Source: Closterium sp. Naga37s-1
Lineage: Eukaryota > Streptophyta > Zygnematophyceae > Desmidiales > Closteriaceae
NCBI GenBank assembly: GCA_947471745.1
Contig: CANJKZ010000078.1
Location: 4,344,501-4,408,500 of the forward strand
Direction: 5' to 3'
Length of the DNA stretch: 64,000 nucleotides
A program made the position numbers and the translations under genes. Positions 10,498 through 20,200 of the stretch are shown here, piece after piece; the first letter of the stretch is position 1; each line of letters begins with the position of its first letter. The notes beneath the pieces were generated by a model, which had not been told where the DNA came from, searched no databases, and saw only the letters and a program-made list of their open reading frames with translations.

Positions 10498-13400
10498 TCT
10501 CGAGCAAGGAAGCAGCGCAAAGCAATGTGCTTCGTTGTGTGCTCCAGTCTGTGCTCCTGACACAAGGCAAGCATGGCCTTGTTGTCGACGTACAGAACTG
10601 GAGGAGAACAAGCGCCTCTCCCAGGTCGGTCAGCAGGTAGGTGAGCCAGCGTAGCTCCTGTGCAGCCATGGCCCCAGCGTAGATCTCAGCCTCACAACTG
10701 GAGCTGAGAACAGAAGAAGAGCGGGTAGACCGCCAAGAGACAGAACCGGAGCCAAGACTGAAGGTGTAACCCTGTGACGACCGCTGCGTAGCCAAGTCGT
10801 CAACCCAGGAGTCATCAGCGTGACCAGTGAGGACAACTCGAGCCCGTCCTCCAAGCACGAGCCCCATGCCCGATGTACTGCACAAGTATCGCAACACCCT
10901 CTTCGCAGCATCCCAGTGCACCTTTCGGTGCCTGCCGTGAGCCACGTAGCGAGCCAGAAGGCTGAGAGGGTATGCGAGGTCAGGTCGTGGGCAAGTCATC
11001 AGGTACATGAGGCAGCCCACAAGCTCTGGATACGGGCCACTCGACTCTACGGACTCGTCTGAAGGTGGAGCCGAGAGCGAGTGACCGGTAGGCAGAGGAG
11101 TGGACTGTGGCGAGGAGTACGTGAAGCCGAAGCGCTGAAGGACCTGCTGCCCCATGTGTGACTGAGTCAAGGTAATGGTGCGCTGTGCTCTGTCCCGGGT
11201 GATCCGCAAGCCAAGATAGCTTGTCAGCTCACCCAGGTCTGTGCACGTGTGTCTCTTCTGCAGCTCCGACTTCACGTGGGCGAGTGCCTCAGTGACAGCA
11301 GTAGCAAAGACCAAGTCATCTACGTACACGAGAACCGTAGAACGGCGGCAGAGTAGTGTCAGTGTGTAAAAACAGAGAAGGGTCAGCAGTGGAAGGAGCA
11401 AAACCAAGAGCAGCAAGAGTCCTCCAGAGTGTGTCGTGCCACTCACGGGGTGCCTGGCGGAGACCGTAGACTGGTCGACGGAGGCTCCACTGAGTACCTG
11501 CAGGAAACGACCCAGTGAAGCCAGGTGGGCGGCGCAGCCAGATCTCCTCGTGCAGGCTGCCCTGTAGGAAGGCTGTGCTGAAGTCAAGCGAGTGGAGCTC
11601 GTAGTCACGCTGAGCAGCAACGTGCAGCAGTACCCGAAGAGTGGTCATCTTCGGGGTAGGGGAGAAGGTCTGGAAGAAGTCAACTCCCTGTCGCTGACTG
11701 AAGCCACGTGCAACGTAACGCACCTTGAAGACACGCGGAGAACCCGGCGGCCGCTTCACCCTGAAGATCCACATGCCACTGACGATGTTCGCCCAAGATG
11801 GGGGAACCTCGTCTACGTAGGTGCCTGTGGACTTCCAGGAACCCATCTCGGCGTCCATGGCTGCTGCCACTGAGAGGAGTAGGGACCCTCTATCGCCTTT
11901 GCGTAAGAGCGCGGGGTCGGGATGTCTGGTGCATCCGGGTCTCCCTCAGGGGCAAGCAACATGGACACGAGATGAGGTACAGCAGCGGCAAAGCACTCAA
12001 ACTCCTCCTGTCTGTCCTCAAAAACGTCCGTGCGAAGAGCACACTCACCCCCGACGGACGGAGGACAGACAGACGTAGACTCAGACTCAGCAACAAGACT
12101 AGTGGCGTAGTCGAGGCGACAGGCTACAACAAATTCAACAAGCTCAGCAACAAGAGCAGACACAGCAGTGGACTCAAATAAAGGGTCAGTGACAGCAGTG
12201 GCCAGAAAGCGCGTGACAGTAGGACGAGCAGCACGAAGGGAGTCAGACCTAGGGTTTGGACTGTCAAGAAGAGAGGACGCAGGAGGAGACGGCAGAGGGA
12301 CACGCTGTGGAGCAGAGGAAGGACGCAGAGTCATAGTGTGAGTGCCGGGGACAGGAGGAGGACGCGGACGCGAAACACGACCAGCGCGAACAGTACTGAC
12401 AGGCGATGCAGAACGAGACTCAGGCGACACAGGACGTGACTCAGGCTCACGACGCTCCGTAAGACCTCTAGTCGGTCCAGAGTAAGGAGAAGGACCAGGC
12501 AGTGGAGAGGCCGGCTGTAACGGCGACTGTGACTTGACAGGCGGTGGACTCAGTAAAGGAGGAGTAGGACCAGGAGAAGGCGGGTGACCAAGAACCTTCT
12601 GAAGGAGCGTAACGTAGTACGGCCGCGGCCGCGCAGTGCCTCCAGAAACAGCAGAGACAGCACCAGTACCCTCAGCTCCAGGGTCTCCATCAACAACTCC
12701 CGCAGCACCAACGGCTCCAGAACCCGCAGCTCCAACGCCTGCGGCACCACCAGCCCCAGCAGCTCCAGTACCTCTAGTACGAGCACCTCCAGTAGCACCA
12801 GCAGCACCTCCAGCAGCTCCAGCACCAGCAGCAGCTCCAGCAGCTCCAGCAGCACCTCCAGCAGCTCCAGCAGCTCTAGCACCAGCAGCACCTCCAGTAG
12901 CACCAGCACCAGCAGCACCTCCAGCAGCTCCAGTAGCACGGCGACAGCGCCGAGCGTACCACTCACGAAGCCGCTGCGGAGAGAGGGGCTCCCGCTCCAA
13001 CGGGACACCCGAAGAACCTCCAGACGTAGCACACGTAGGCTCAACACCCCCAGACGCAGTACCCCCAGGCTCCACACGCTCACGCTCAGCACCCCCAGAC
13101 CCCACACGCTCAGGCTCAGCACCCCCAGACTTCACACGCTCAGGCTCAGCACCCCCAGGCTCCGCACCCCCAGTCCCCGCACCCGCAGGCTCAGCACTCC
13201 TAGCAGCACCTGAGTCGACAGCTACCTCGACTGGCTCGGTAGGGTCTACCTGAGACACACCTGAGGGGGCAGGACCCTGAGGGGGGAGGGGGTCTACCGG
13301 AGGAGTACCTGGTGCTAGGAAGAGTGGCGGGGGGGGGAGAGAGGCAGTGCGGTAGGGAAAGAGACGGTAGTAAGACACCGACTCGTCAAACGTGACGTCC

Positions 13401-14574
13401 TGAGAGGACAGAACACGACGCGAGGTGGGGTGGTAGAACTGCCACCCGGGTGCGTCAGGGGGGAAGCCAAGGAAGACGCAGGGAACGGCACGGGAGGACA
13501 GCTTGTCCGCTGAAGTATCGCAGACAAAAGCTCGAGATCCCCAGACACGGAACGCGGACGCATCGCCAACCTTCCCCGTCCACCTCAGAGTAGGTGTGGT
13601 CTCCGGCAAGGAGACATGAGGCTGAAGGTTGATCTGATGCGCAGCGTACCGAACCGCGAACGACCACAGAAAATGGGGAGCAGCCGCATGGATCATGGAC
13701 GTACGAGCGACATCCATGACCATGCCAATGCGGCGCTCAGCAATCCCATTTTGCTGTGGGGAGGCCGGAAGCGTGAACGTCTGGCAGATGCCCTCCGCAC
13801 GACAGAAGGCCCTGAGGAGGTTGGAGGAAAACTCACCACCTCTGTCTGAGTGCAGACGCAGAACAGGAAGGTCCGAGCCGAAACTCTCGCTGAGCTGGCG
13901 ACGAGCACCGCGGATCCAGTCGATCAACACCTCAGGGACCTCACCCTTGCTGCGCAAGGGGAAGACTGTGGTGTAACGCGAGTAGTCGTCAACGACCAGC
14001 AGGAAGTAACGCTCGTGACCCTGTCCACGGACGCGGGCTGGGCTCCACACGTCCATGTGAAGAGTCTGCAGAGGAGCCTCTGTCGGAGGGAACGTGGAGG
14101 AGTGAGGAGCGGCGCGCTACCGGCCCTCGACACAAGGAACACAGGTAGGGGCAGGCCCCGGAGGAAGGGGAGGGAGGGACCGGGGAAGACCCGAGACAAG
14201 GGTACGGGAGGCCATACCTCGAAGACGAGGCAGGGAGGGGTGATCAAGGCGGTGGTGCCAAAGGAGAGTCTCGTGCGACAGAGGACGACACGAGCAGGGG
14301 GCAGACGCAGGACTAGACCTGGACGCGGCAGCAAACACCTGACTAGACGTAGCTACCTGACCAGACGCAGAGACCGGAGGAGACGCAGTAGTTAGCGTGT
14401 GACCTACTGCACTTGCTCTCGGACGGGCCACCACCTGGCCACGTTCACCCGTCGGCCAGGGTCGAGTCTGTACACACGTCTCCCCACGACGACTGCCGGT
14501 GCGAAGAACGTAAGTGCAGGGACCAGCACCCCCAGACCTCCCACGCCCAGCACCCCCAGGCTCCACACGCTCAG
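10498..14574 (-). pseudogene. Copia A polyprotein remnant (integrase, RT, RNase H)
   Basis: In element order: a GAG-pre-integrase segment (HETLLWHHRLDHPSLPRLRG), a TAG at 14117-14119 where copia B has CAG, an integrase core (MDVWSPARV, HSDRGGEF, QNGIAERRI giving D, D, E), a long Ala/Gly/Pro-rich linker, RT and RNase H. A one-base loss near 11850 relative to copia B breaks the frame just before RT. A one-base gain near 11335 breaks it before YVDDLVFA. The last RNase H residues lie beyond element F, at 8100-8252. Gag and the protease DSGAS motif are absent. Not able to make a polyprotein. Confidence 0.88.
14396..14482 (+). repeat. Inverted 85-bp pol segment inside copia A
   Basis: On the plus strand this reads CTCSRTGHHLATFTRRPGSS, the same sense as copia B at 17870-17946, although copia A is on the minus strand. 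The segment is flanked by CGTGTG on one side and CACACG on the other, a short inverted repeat that could have mediated the flip. Confidence 0.8.
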
Positions 14575-14586
14575 GCTCTGATACCA

Positions 14587-14715
14587 TGCTAGAATGTGAG
14601 CGAATGAATGACTGAACTAGAAAGCAGGTGGGTACAAGTAGGAAACTAAAAGTGTTGTACCCTATAAGAACTACCCCACTACAACCTAAACAGACTATAG
14701 CATATAAGTTTGACA
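14587..14715 (-). repeat. 5' LTR of copia A
   Basis: 129 bp. In element sense it is followed by the PBS TGGTATCAGAGC (14586 down to 14575). Confidence 0.92.
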
Positions 14716-14761
14716 AGCATCACCCCTGCAGTGATCCCAGCGGGTTGCATGAGCCATATTC

Positions 14762-14895
14762 TGTCAAACTTATATCTACTATGGTCTATTTAGGCTGTAG
14801 TGGGGTAGCTCTTAGAGGGTACAACACTTATGTGTTTTCTATTTGTACCCATCTCACTTTCTAGTTTATTCATTCTTTCGTCAAACCTTCTCACA
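14762..14895 (+). repeat. 5' LTR of copia B
   Basis: 134 bp, TGTCAAACTT to TTCTCACA. Contains the inverted pair GGGTACAAC ... TTGTACCC that is also present in the LTRs of A, C and D. Confidence 0.95.
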
Positions 14896-14907
14896 TGGTA
14901 TAGAGCT
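14896..14907 (+). promoter_or_regulatory. Primer-binding site of copia B
   Basis: TGGTATAGAGC directly follows the LTR. It is close to the TGGTATCAGAGC complement of initiator Met-tRNA used by plant copia elements. The palindrome GGGCCC follows at 14930-14935. Confidence 0.85.
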
Positions 14908-14935
14908 AGTTTCGAGAATTTTTTAAAAAGGGCCC

Positions 14936-16123
14936 ACCACTGAAATTCGTCACTGCCTGCTCGACGCGCACGTCGTGCCTTCCCTTCGAGGCCCGTCGCG
15001 GCCCCTGCGCCTGCCCTTAGAGCCAGCGCCCGCCCCGTAAGGCCCCGTAAGGCCCCCTTTTCCGGCCCCGTAAGGCCCCGTAAGGCCCCGTAAGGCCCCA
15101 TTTACGGCCCCGTTTAAGGCCCCGTTAGGCCCCGTAAAACCCCGTAAGGCCCCATTTACGGCCCCGTTTAAGGCCCCGTAAGGCCCCGTAAGGCCCCGTC
15201 AGGCCCCGTAAGGCCTCGTTTACGGCCCCGTTTTAAGGCCCCGTAAGGCCCCGTAAGGCCCCGTTAGGCCCCGTAAGGCCCCGTCAGGCCCCGTTTAAGG
15301 CCCCGTAAGGCCCCGTAAGGCCCCGTCAGGCCCCTTTTAAGGCCCCGTACGGCCCCGTAAGGCCCCGTTTAAGGCCCCGTACGGCCCCGTAAGGCCCCGT
15401 GAGGCCCCGTTTAAGGCCCTGTAAGGCCCCGTAAGGCCCCGTCAGGCCCCGTTTACGGCCCCGTAAGGCCCCGTAAGGCCCCGTCAGGCCCCGTCTAGGG
15501 CCCCGTTAGGCCCCGTCCGGCCCCGTCAGGCCCAGTTCTCGGCCCCGTCAGGCCCTGCGCCGGCCCTGCTGCAGCCCTGTCGCAGCTCTGCCCCGGCCCT
15601 GCTCCTGCACTATCGCGGCCTCGCCCCGGCCCTGTCCCGGCCCTGCTCCGACCCTGCCCCGGCCCTGCCCAGGCCCTGCCCTGGCCCTGCCCCGGCCCTG
15701 CCCCGGCCCTGCTCCTGAACTGCCCCGGCCCTGCCCCAGCCCTGCCCCTGAACTGCCCCGGCCCTGCCCCGGCCCTGCCCCGGCTCTGCCCCGGCCCTGC
15801 CCCGGCCCTGCCCCGGCCCTACTCCTGAACTGCCCCGGCCCTGCCCGGCTCTGCCCCGGCCCTGCCCCGGCCCTGCTCCTGAACTGCCCCGGCCCTGCTC
15901 CTGAACTGCCCCGGCCCTGCTCCTGAACTGCCCCGGCCCTGCCCCGGCCCTGCCCCGGCCCTGCTCCTGACCTGCCCCGGCCCTGCCCCTGCCCCTGCTC
16001 CTGAACTGCCCCGGCCCTACCCCGGCCCTGCCCCAGCCTCTCCCCTGGTAAGAGTGCCGCGCTGCCGAGCCACACCGCCCTGCCGAGCTGCGCCGCCCTG
16101 CCTAGCCTGCTGCTTCTCCTGTC
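14936..16123 (+). repeat. GC-rich repetitive leader of copia B
   Basis: Two short-period arrays: GGCCCCGTAA/GGCCCCGTTT units (about 14985-15545), then CTGCCCCGGCC units with interspersed CTCCTGAACTG (about 15545-16050). Untranslated leader between PBS and gag; no ATG-led protein of interest. Confidence 0.85.
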
Positions 16124-17248
16124 ATGGCTAGTCTCAATGTTCTTACCTTTGATGCTGAGGGTCGGGCTGTTGACTTTGAGGTCTGGCTAGATGATCTGCA
16201 ACTTTTCCTACAGTGCGATAGCAAGGATGGCCTCTCACTGTTCGATCTCACGTCTGTCGCCTCTACTGCCCCTGCTGCTGATGCTGACAGTACTGTTCGC
16301 TCGCAGTGGCTCACGCGTGATGCTGCTGCTCGTCTTGCTGTGCGTAATCACCTGCCATCTACTGAGCGCGCGCACTTTAGTCAGTACAAGAGTGCTAGGG
16401 CTCTGTACGACGCTGTAGTTGCACGCTACTCCTCCCCTACCACTGCTGCCCTCAGCCGCCTCATGCTGCCGTACCTTTTTCCTGACCTTGCCGCCTTTGC
16501 CACAGTTGCTGACCTAGTTGCTCACCTCCGCACTAGTGACGCTCGCTACCGTGCTGCCCTTCCCACTGAGTTTCTTCCCACGAACTCCCCCCCCATGTAC
16601 ATCACCCTTTACTACTTAGTCACCCGCCTCCCTGACTCTCTCTCCTCAGTCAGGGATCACTTCCTCTCCCTTTGCCCCACCGAGCTGACTGTCGACTTGC
16701 TAGAGGAGCACCTTGCTGCAGCTGAGAAGAGTATCTTAGCTGTCGGTGCTTCTCGCGGCGACCGTCGCACCCCCTTCTTTGAGGGGTGTTCCCCTGTCCC
16801 CCTTCTCCCCTCTGTTGCCTCTGCTGCTGCTGACGACCTCGTTGGCACTGAGGAGGTCGGCGCTGCGTCTACTGCCCCTAGTGGGCGACGCCGCACTGGC
16901 AAGGGCAAGGGAAGAAGGGGTGGTGGAGGGGGCGGTGGAGGCAGCGGTGGAGGAGGTGGAGGAGGTGGAGGTGGTGGTGGGGGTGGTTCCGGGAGTGGGG
17001 GCGTCGGTGGCGGCAGTGGAGGCCGTGGCGGCGGTGGCGGAGGCGGTGGCGGAGGAGGTGGTGCTGGTCGCGGTGCGGCCACGCAGCGTGGAGGCCTTGG
17101 TGGCAGCCAGCGTCAGCAGCAGCTGCGCACCCGTGAGACCCCGTCTGTTCAGCAGCTTCGTGAGTGGTACGCTGGGCGTGGGAGGTCTGGGGGTGCAGGT
17201 CCCTGCACGTACGTTCTTCACACCGGCACTTGTAGTGGGGAGGTGTGA
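16124..17248 (+). CDS. Gag of copia B
   Basis: 374 codons starting MASLNVLTFDAEGRAVDFEV. Residues 1-215 form a UBN2-type copia capsid region (WLDDLQLFL, TRSQWLTRDAAARL-like and LVTRLPDSL-type stretches). Residues about 260-320 are nearly pure Gly with scattered Arg and Ser, and then QQLREWYAGRGRSGGAGPCT follows. The usual CCHC zinc knuckle is not visible, so the Gly/Arg tract may do the RNA binding. The frame ends at TGA 17246-17248. Copies A and C have Cys (TGT/TGC) at that position, and pol continues in the same frame, so the stop is either a point mutation or a readthrough site. Confidence 0.9.
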   Translation: MASLNVLTFDAEGRAVDFEVWLDDLQLFLQCDSKDGLSLFDLTSVASTAPAADADSTVRSQWLTRDAAARLAVRNHLPSTERAHFSQYKSARALYDAVVARYSSPTTAALSRLMLPYLFPDLAAFATVADLVAHLRTSDARYRAALPTEFLPTNSPPMYITLYYLVTRLPDSLSSVRDHFLSLCPTELTVDLLEEHLAAAEKSILAVGASRGDRRTPFFEGCSPVPLLPSVASAAADDLVGTEEVGAASTAPSGRRRTGKGKGRRGGGGGGGGSGGGGGGGGGGGGGGSGSGGVGGGSGGRGGGGGGGGGGGGAGRGAATQRGGLGGSQRQQQLRTRETPSVQQLREWYAGRGRSGGAGPCTYVLHTGTCSGEV

Positions 17249-20200
17249 GGTCTCCCACACACCACGCAGCGCTGCTTCGGTTGCTTGACTGACGCCTGGC
17301 GTACCCAGTTTCCTGACGCTAGTGATCTTCCTCGTTGGCATGATCTGCTTTTGCAGAATGTGCCTATCTTTGATCTAGACTTTGATGCTATCCTTGCTGC
17401 CATGTATGCTCTTGCTGATATTACTGAGGGTGACTGTTACCTGCGTGTCCCGCCCGACCCGGGCACTGTGGCTGCTGCTCTAGGTGCTAGTGCGTCTGTT
17501 GCTCCAGGTGCTTGTGCGGCTGCTGCTCTAGGTGCTAGTGCGCCTGCTGCTCCAGGTGTTGGTACGTCTCCTCTCTCTGGTACTACACCTACTGCGTCCT
17601 TTCACACTTTCACACTTGACTCTGGTGCTTCGCGCTCTTTCTTTAGAGACAGCACCACGCTCACGCCGCTCAGTCGGCCTGTTGCGGTCTCCCTTGCTGA
17701 CCCCTCAGGGGGCCCAGTACTTGCACACTCCTCCACTGTCCTACCATGTCCTGCGGCCCCGTCGGGCTTGCTGTCGGGACTCCACCTCCCCTCGTTCTCT
17801 ACGAACCTGGTGAGTGGAGCTGACCTCCAGGACGCGTGGGTTGACCAGTTCACCCCTGGAGGTCAGCGTGTGACCCACTGCACTTGCTCTCGGACGGGCC
17901 GTCACCTGGCCACGTTCACCCGTCGGCCAGGGTCGAGTCTGTACACACTGACTACTGCGCCTCCTCCCGTCTCTGCGTCTGGTCAGGTAGCTGCGTCCAG
18001 TCAGGTGTTTGCTGCCGCGTCCAAGTCTCGTCCTGCGTCTGCCCCCTGCTTGTGTCGCCCTTTGGCACACGAGACTCTCCTTTGGCACCACCGCCTTGGT
18101 CACCCCTCCCTGCCTCGTCTTCGAGGTATGGCCTCCCGTGCCCTTGTCTCGGGCCTACCCAGGTCCCTCCCTCCCCTTCCTCAGGGGCCTGCCCCCACCT
18201 GTGTTCCTTGTGTCGAGGGCCGGCAGCGCGCCGCCCCTCACTCCTCCTCGTTTCCTCCGACTGAGGCTCCTCTGCAGACTCTTCACATGGACGTGTGGGG
18301 CCCAGCCCGCGTCCGTGGACAGGGTCACGAGCGCTACTTCCTCCTGGTCGTTGACGACTACTCGCGTTACACCACAGTCTTCCCCTTGCGCAGCAAGGGT
18401 GAGGTCCCTGGGGTGTTGATCGACTGGATCCGCGGTACTCGTCGCCAGCTCCGTGAGAGTTTCGGCTCAGACCTTCCTGTTCTGCGTCTGCACTCGGACA
18501 GAGGCGGGGAGTTTTCCTCCGACCTCCTGAGAGCCTTCTGTCGTTTGGAGGGCATCCACCAGACGTTCACGCTTCCGGCCTCCCCGCAGCAAAATGGAAT
18601 TGCTGAGCGCCGCATTGGCATGGTCATGGACGTCGCTCGTACGTCCATGATCCATGCGGCTGCTCCCCATTTTCTGTGGCCGTTCGCGGTTCGGTACGCG
18701 GCGCATCAGATCAACCTTCAGCCTCGTGTCTCCTTGCCGGAGACCACACCTACTCTGCGGTGGACGGGGAAGGTTGGCAATGCGTCCGCGTTTCGTGTCT
18801 GGGGATCTCGAGCTTTTGTCCGCGATACTACTGCGGACAAGCTGTCCTCCCGTGCCGTTCCGTGTGTCTTCCTTGGCTTCCCTCCTGACGCACCCGGGTG
18901 GCAGTTCTACCACCCCACCTCGCGTCGTGTTCTGTCCTCTCAGGACGTCACGTTCGACGAGTCGGTGTCGTACTACCGTCTCTTTCCCTTCCGCACTGCC
19001 TCTCCCCCCCCCCCGCCGCTCTTCCTTGCACCAGGTACTCCCCTGGTAGACCCCCTTCCCCCCCAGGGTCCTGCCCCCTCAGGTGTGTCCCAGGTAGACC
19101 CTGCCGAGCCGGTCGAGGTAGCTGTCGACTCAGGTGCTGCTAGGGGTGCTGAGACTGGGGGTGCTGAGACTGGGGGTGCTGAGCCTGGGGGTGCTGAGTC
19201 TGGAGGTGCTCTGGGTGTCCCGTCGCGGCGGGAGCCCCTCTCTCCACAGCGGCTTCGTGAGTGGTACTCTCGGCGCTGTCGAGGTGCTGCTGGTGCTGGA
19301 GGTGCGACTGGAGCTGCTGGAGGTGCTGGTGCTGCTGGAGGTGGTGCTGGTGCTGGAGCTACTGGAGGTGTTGCTGGTGCTGTAGGTGCTGGAGGTGCTA
19401 CTGGGGCTACTGGAGGTGCTGGTGCTGCTGGAGGTGGTGCTGGTGCTGGAGCTGCTGGAGGTGTTGCTGGGACTGGAGACCCTGGGGCTGAGGGTACCGG
19501 TTCTGTCTCTGCTGTTTTTCGAGGCGCTGCGCGGCCGCGGCCGTACTACGTTCCGCTCCTTCAGCAGGTTCTTGGCTCACCGCCTTCTCCTGGTCCTCCT
19601 CCTCCTTTCCTGAGTCCACCGCCTGTCCAGCCCCAGTCGCAGCTGCAGCCGGCCTCTCCGCTGCCTGGTCCTTCTCCTTACTCTGGTCCGACTAGAGGTC
19701 TTACGGAGCGTCGTGAGCCTGAGTCTCGTCCTGTGTCACCTGAGTCTCGTTCTGCGTCGCCTGTCCGTCCTGTTCGCGCTGGTCGTGTTTCGCGTCCGCG
19801 TCTTCCTCCTGTCCCAGGCACTCACTCTATGACACTGCGTCCTTCCACTGCTCCACAGCGTGTCCCTCTGCCCTCTCCTCCTGCGTCCTCTCTTCCTGAC
19901 GGTCCGGACCCGGAGTCTGACTCCCTTCGTGCTGCTAGTCCTACTGTCACGCGCTTTCTGGCCACTGCTGTCACTGACCCTCTGTTTGAGTCCTCTGCTG
20001 CATCTGCTCTTGTTGCTGAGCTTGTTGACTTTGATGTAGCCTGTCGCCTCGACTACGCCGCTGGTCTTGTTGCTGAGTTTGCGTCTGCGTCTGTCTGTCC
20101 TCCGTCCGTCGGGGGTGAGTGTGCTCTTAGCACGGACGTCCTTGAGGACAGACAGGAGGACCTTGAGTTTTTTGCTGCTGCTTCACCTCATCTCGTGTCC

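Larger units (their letters stand above)
7736..14715 (-). mobile_element. Ty1/copia retrotransposon A, rearranged, with nested element F
   Basis: Minus-strand copia bounded by LTRs at 14587-14715 (5') and 7736-7865 (3'). Flanks AACAT (7731-7735) and AGCAT (14716-14720) fit a 5-bp target duplication with one change. PBS TGGTATCAGAGC occupies 14575-14586 and a purine-rich GGGGGTG tract adjoins the 3' LTR. The leader and gag are missing: the PBS is followed directly by sequence resembling the Pro/Gly/Glu-rich linker normally found between integrase and RT. It also carries a short internal inversion (14396-14482) and element F (8253-10496) in the RNase H region. Pol is broken by frameshifts and stops. 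Confidence 0.9.

Noticed and set aside
12584-13253. Ser/Thr-rich and Ala/Pro-rich plus-strand frames opposite copia A
   Set aside because: Complement of the Gly/Ala-rich pol linker of copia A.
15548-16075. Gly/Arg/Ala-rich minus-strand frame of 175 codons
   Set aside because: Reverse complement of the copia B leader array; compositional.
17246-17248. Selenocysteine readthrough at the copia B gag TGA
   Set aside because: Homologues have ordinary Cys codons and no SECIS-like structure could be pointed to; mutation or simple readthrough is more likely.
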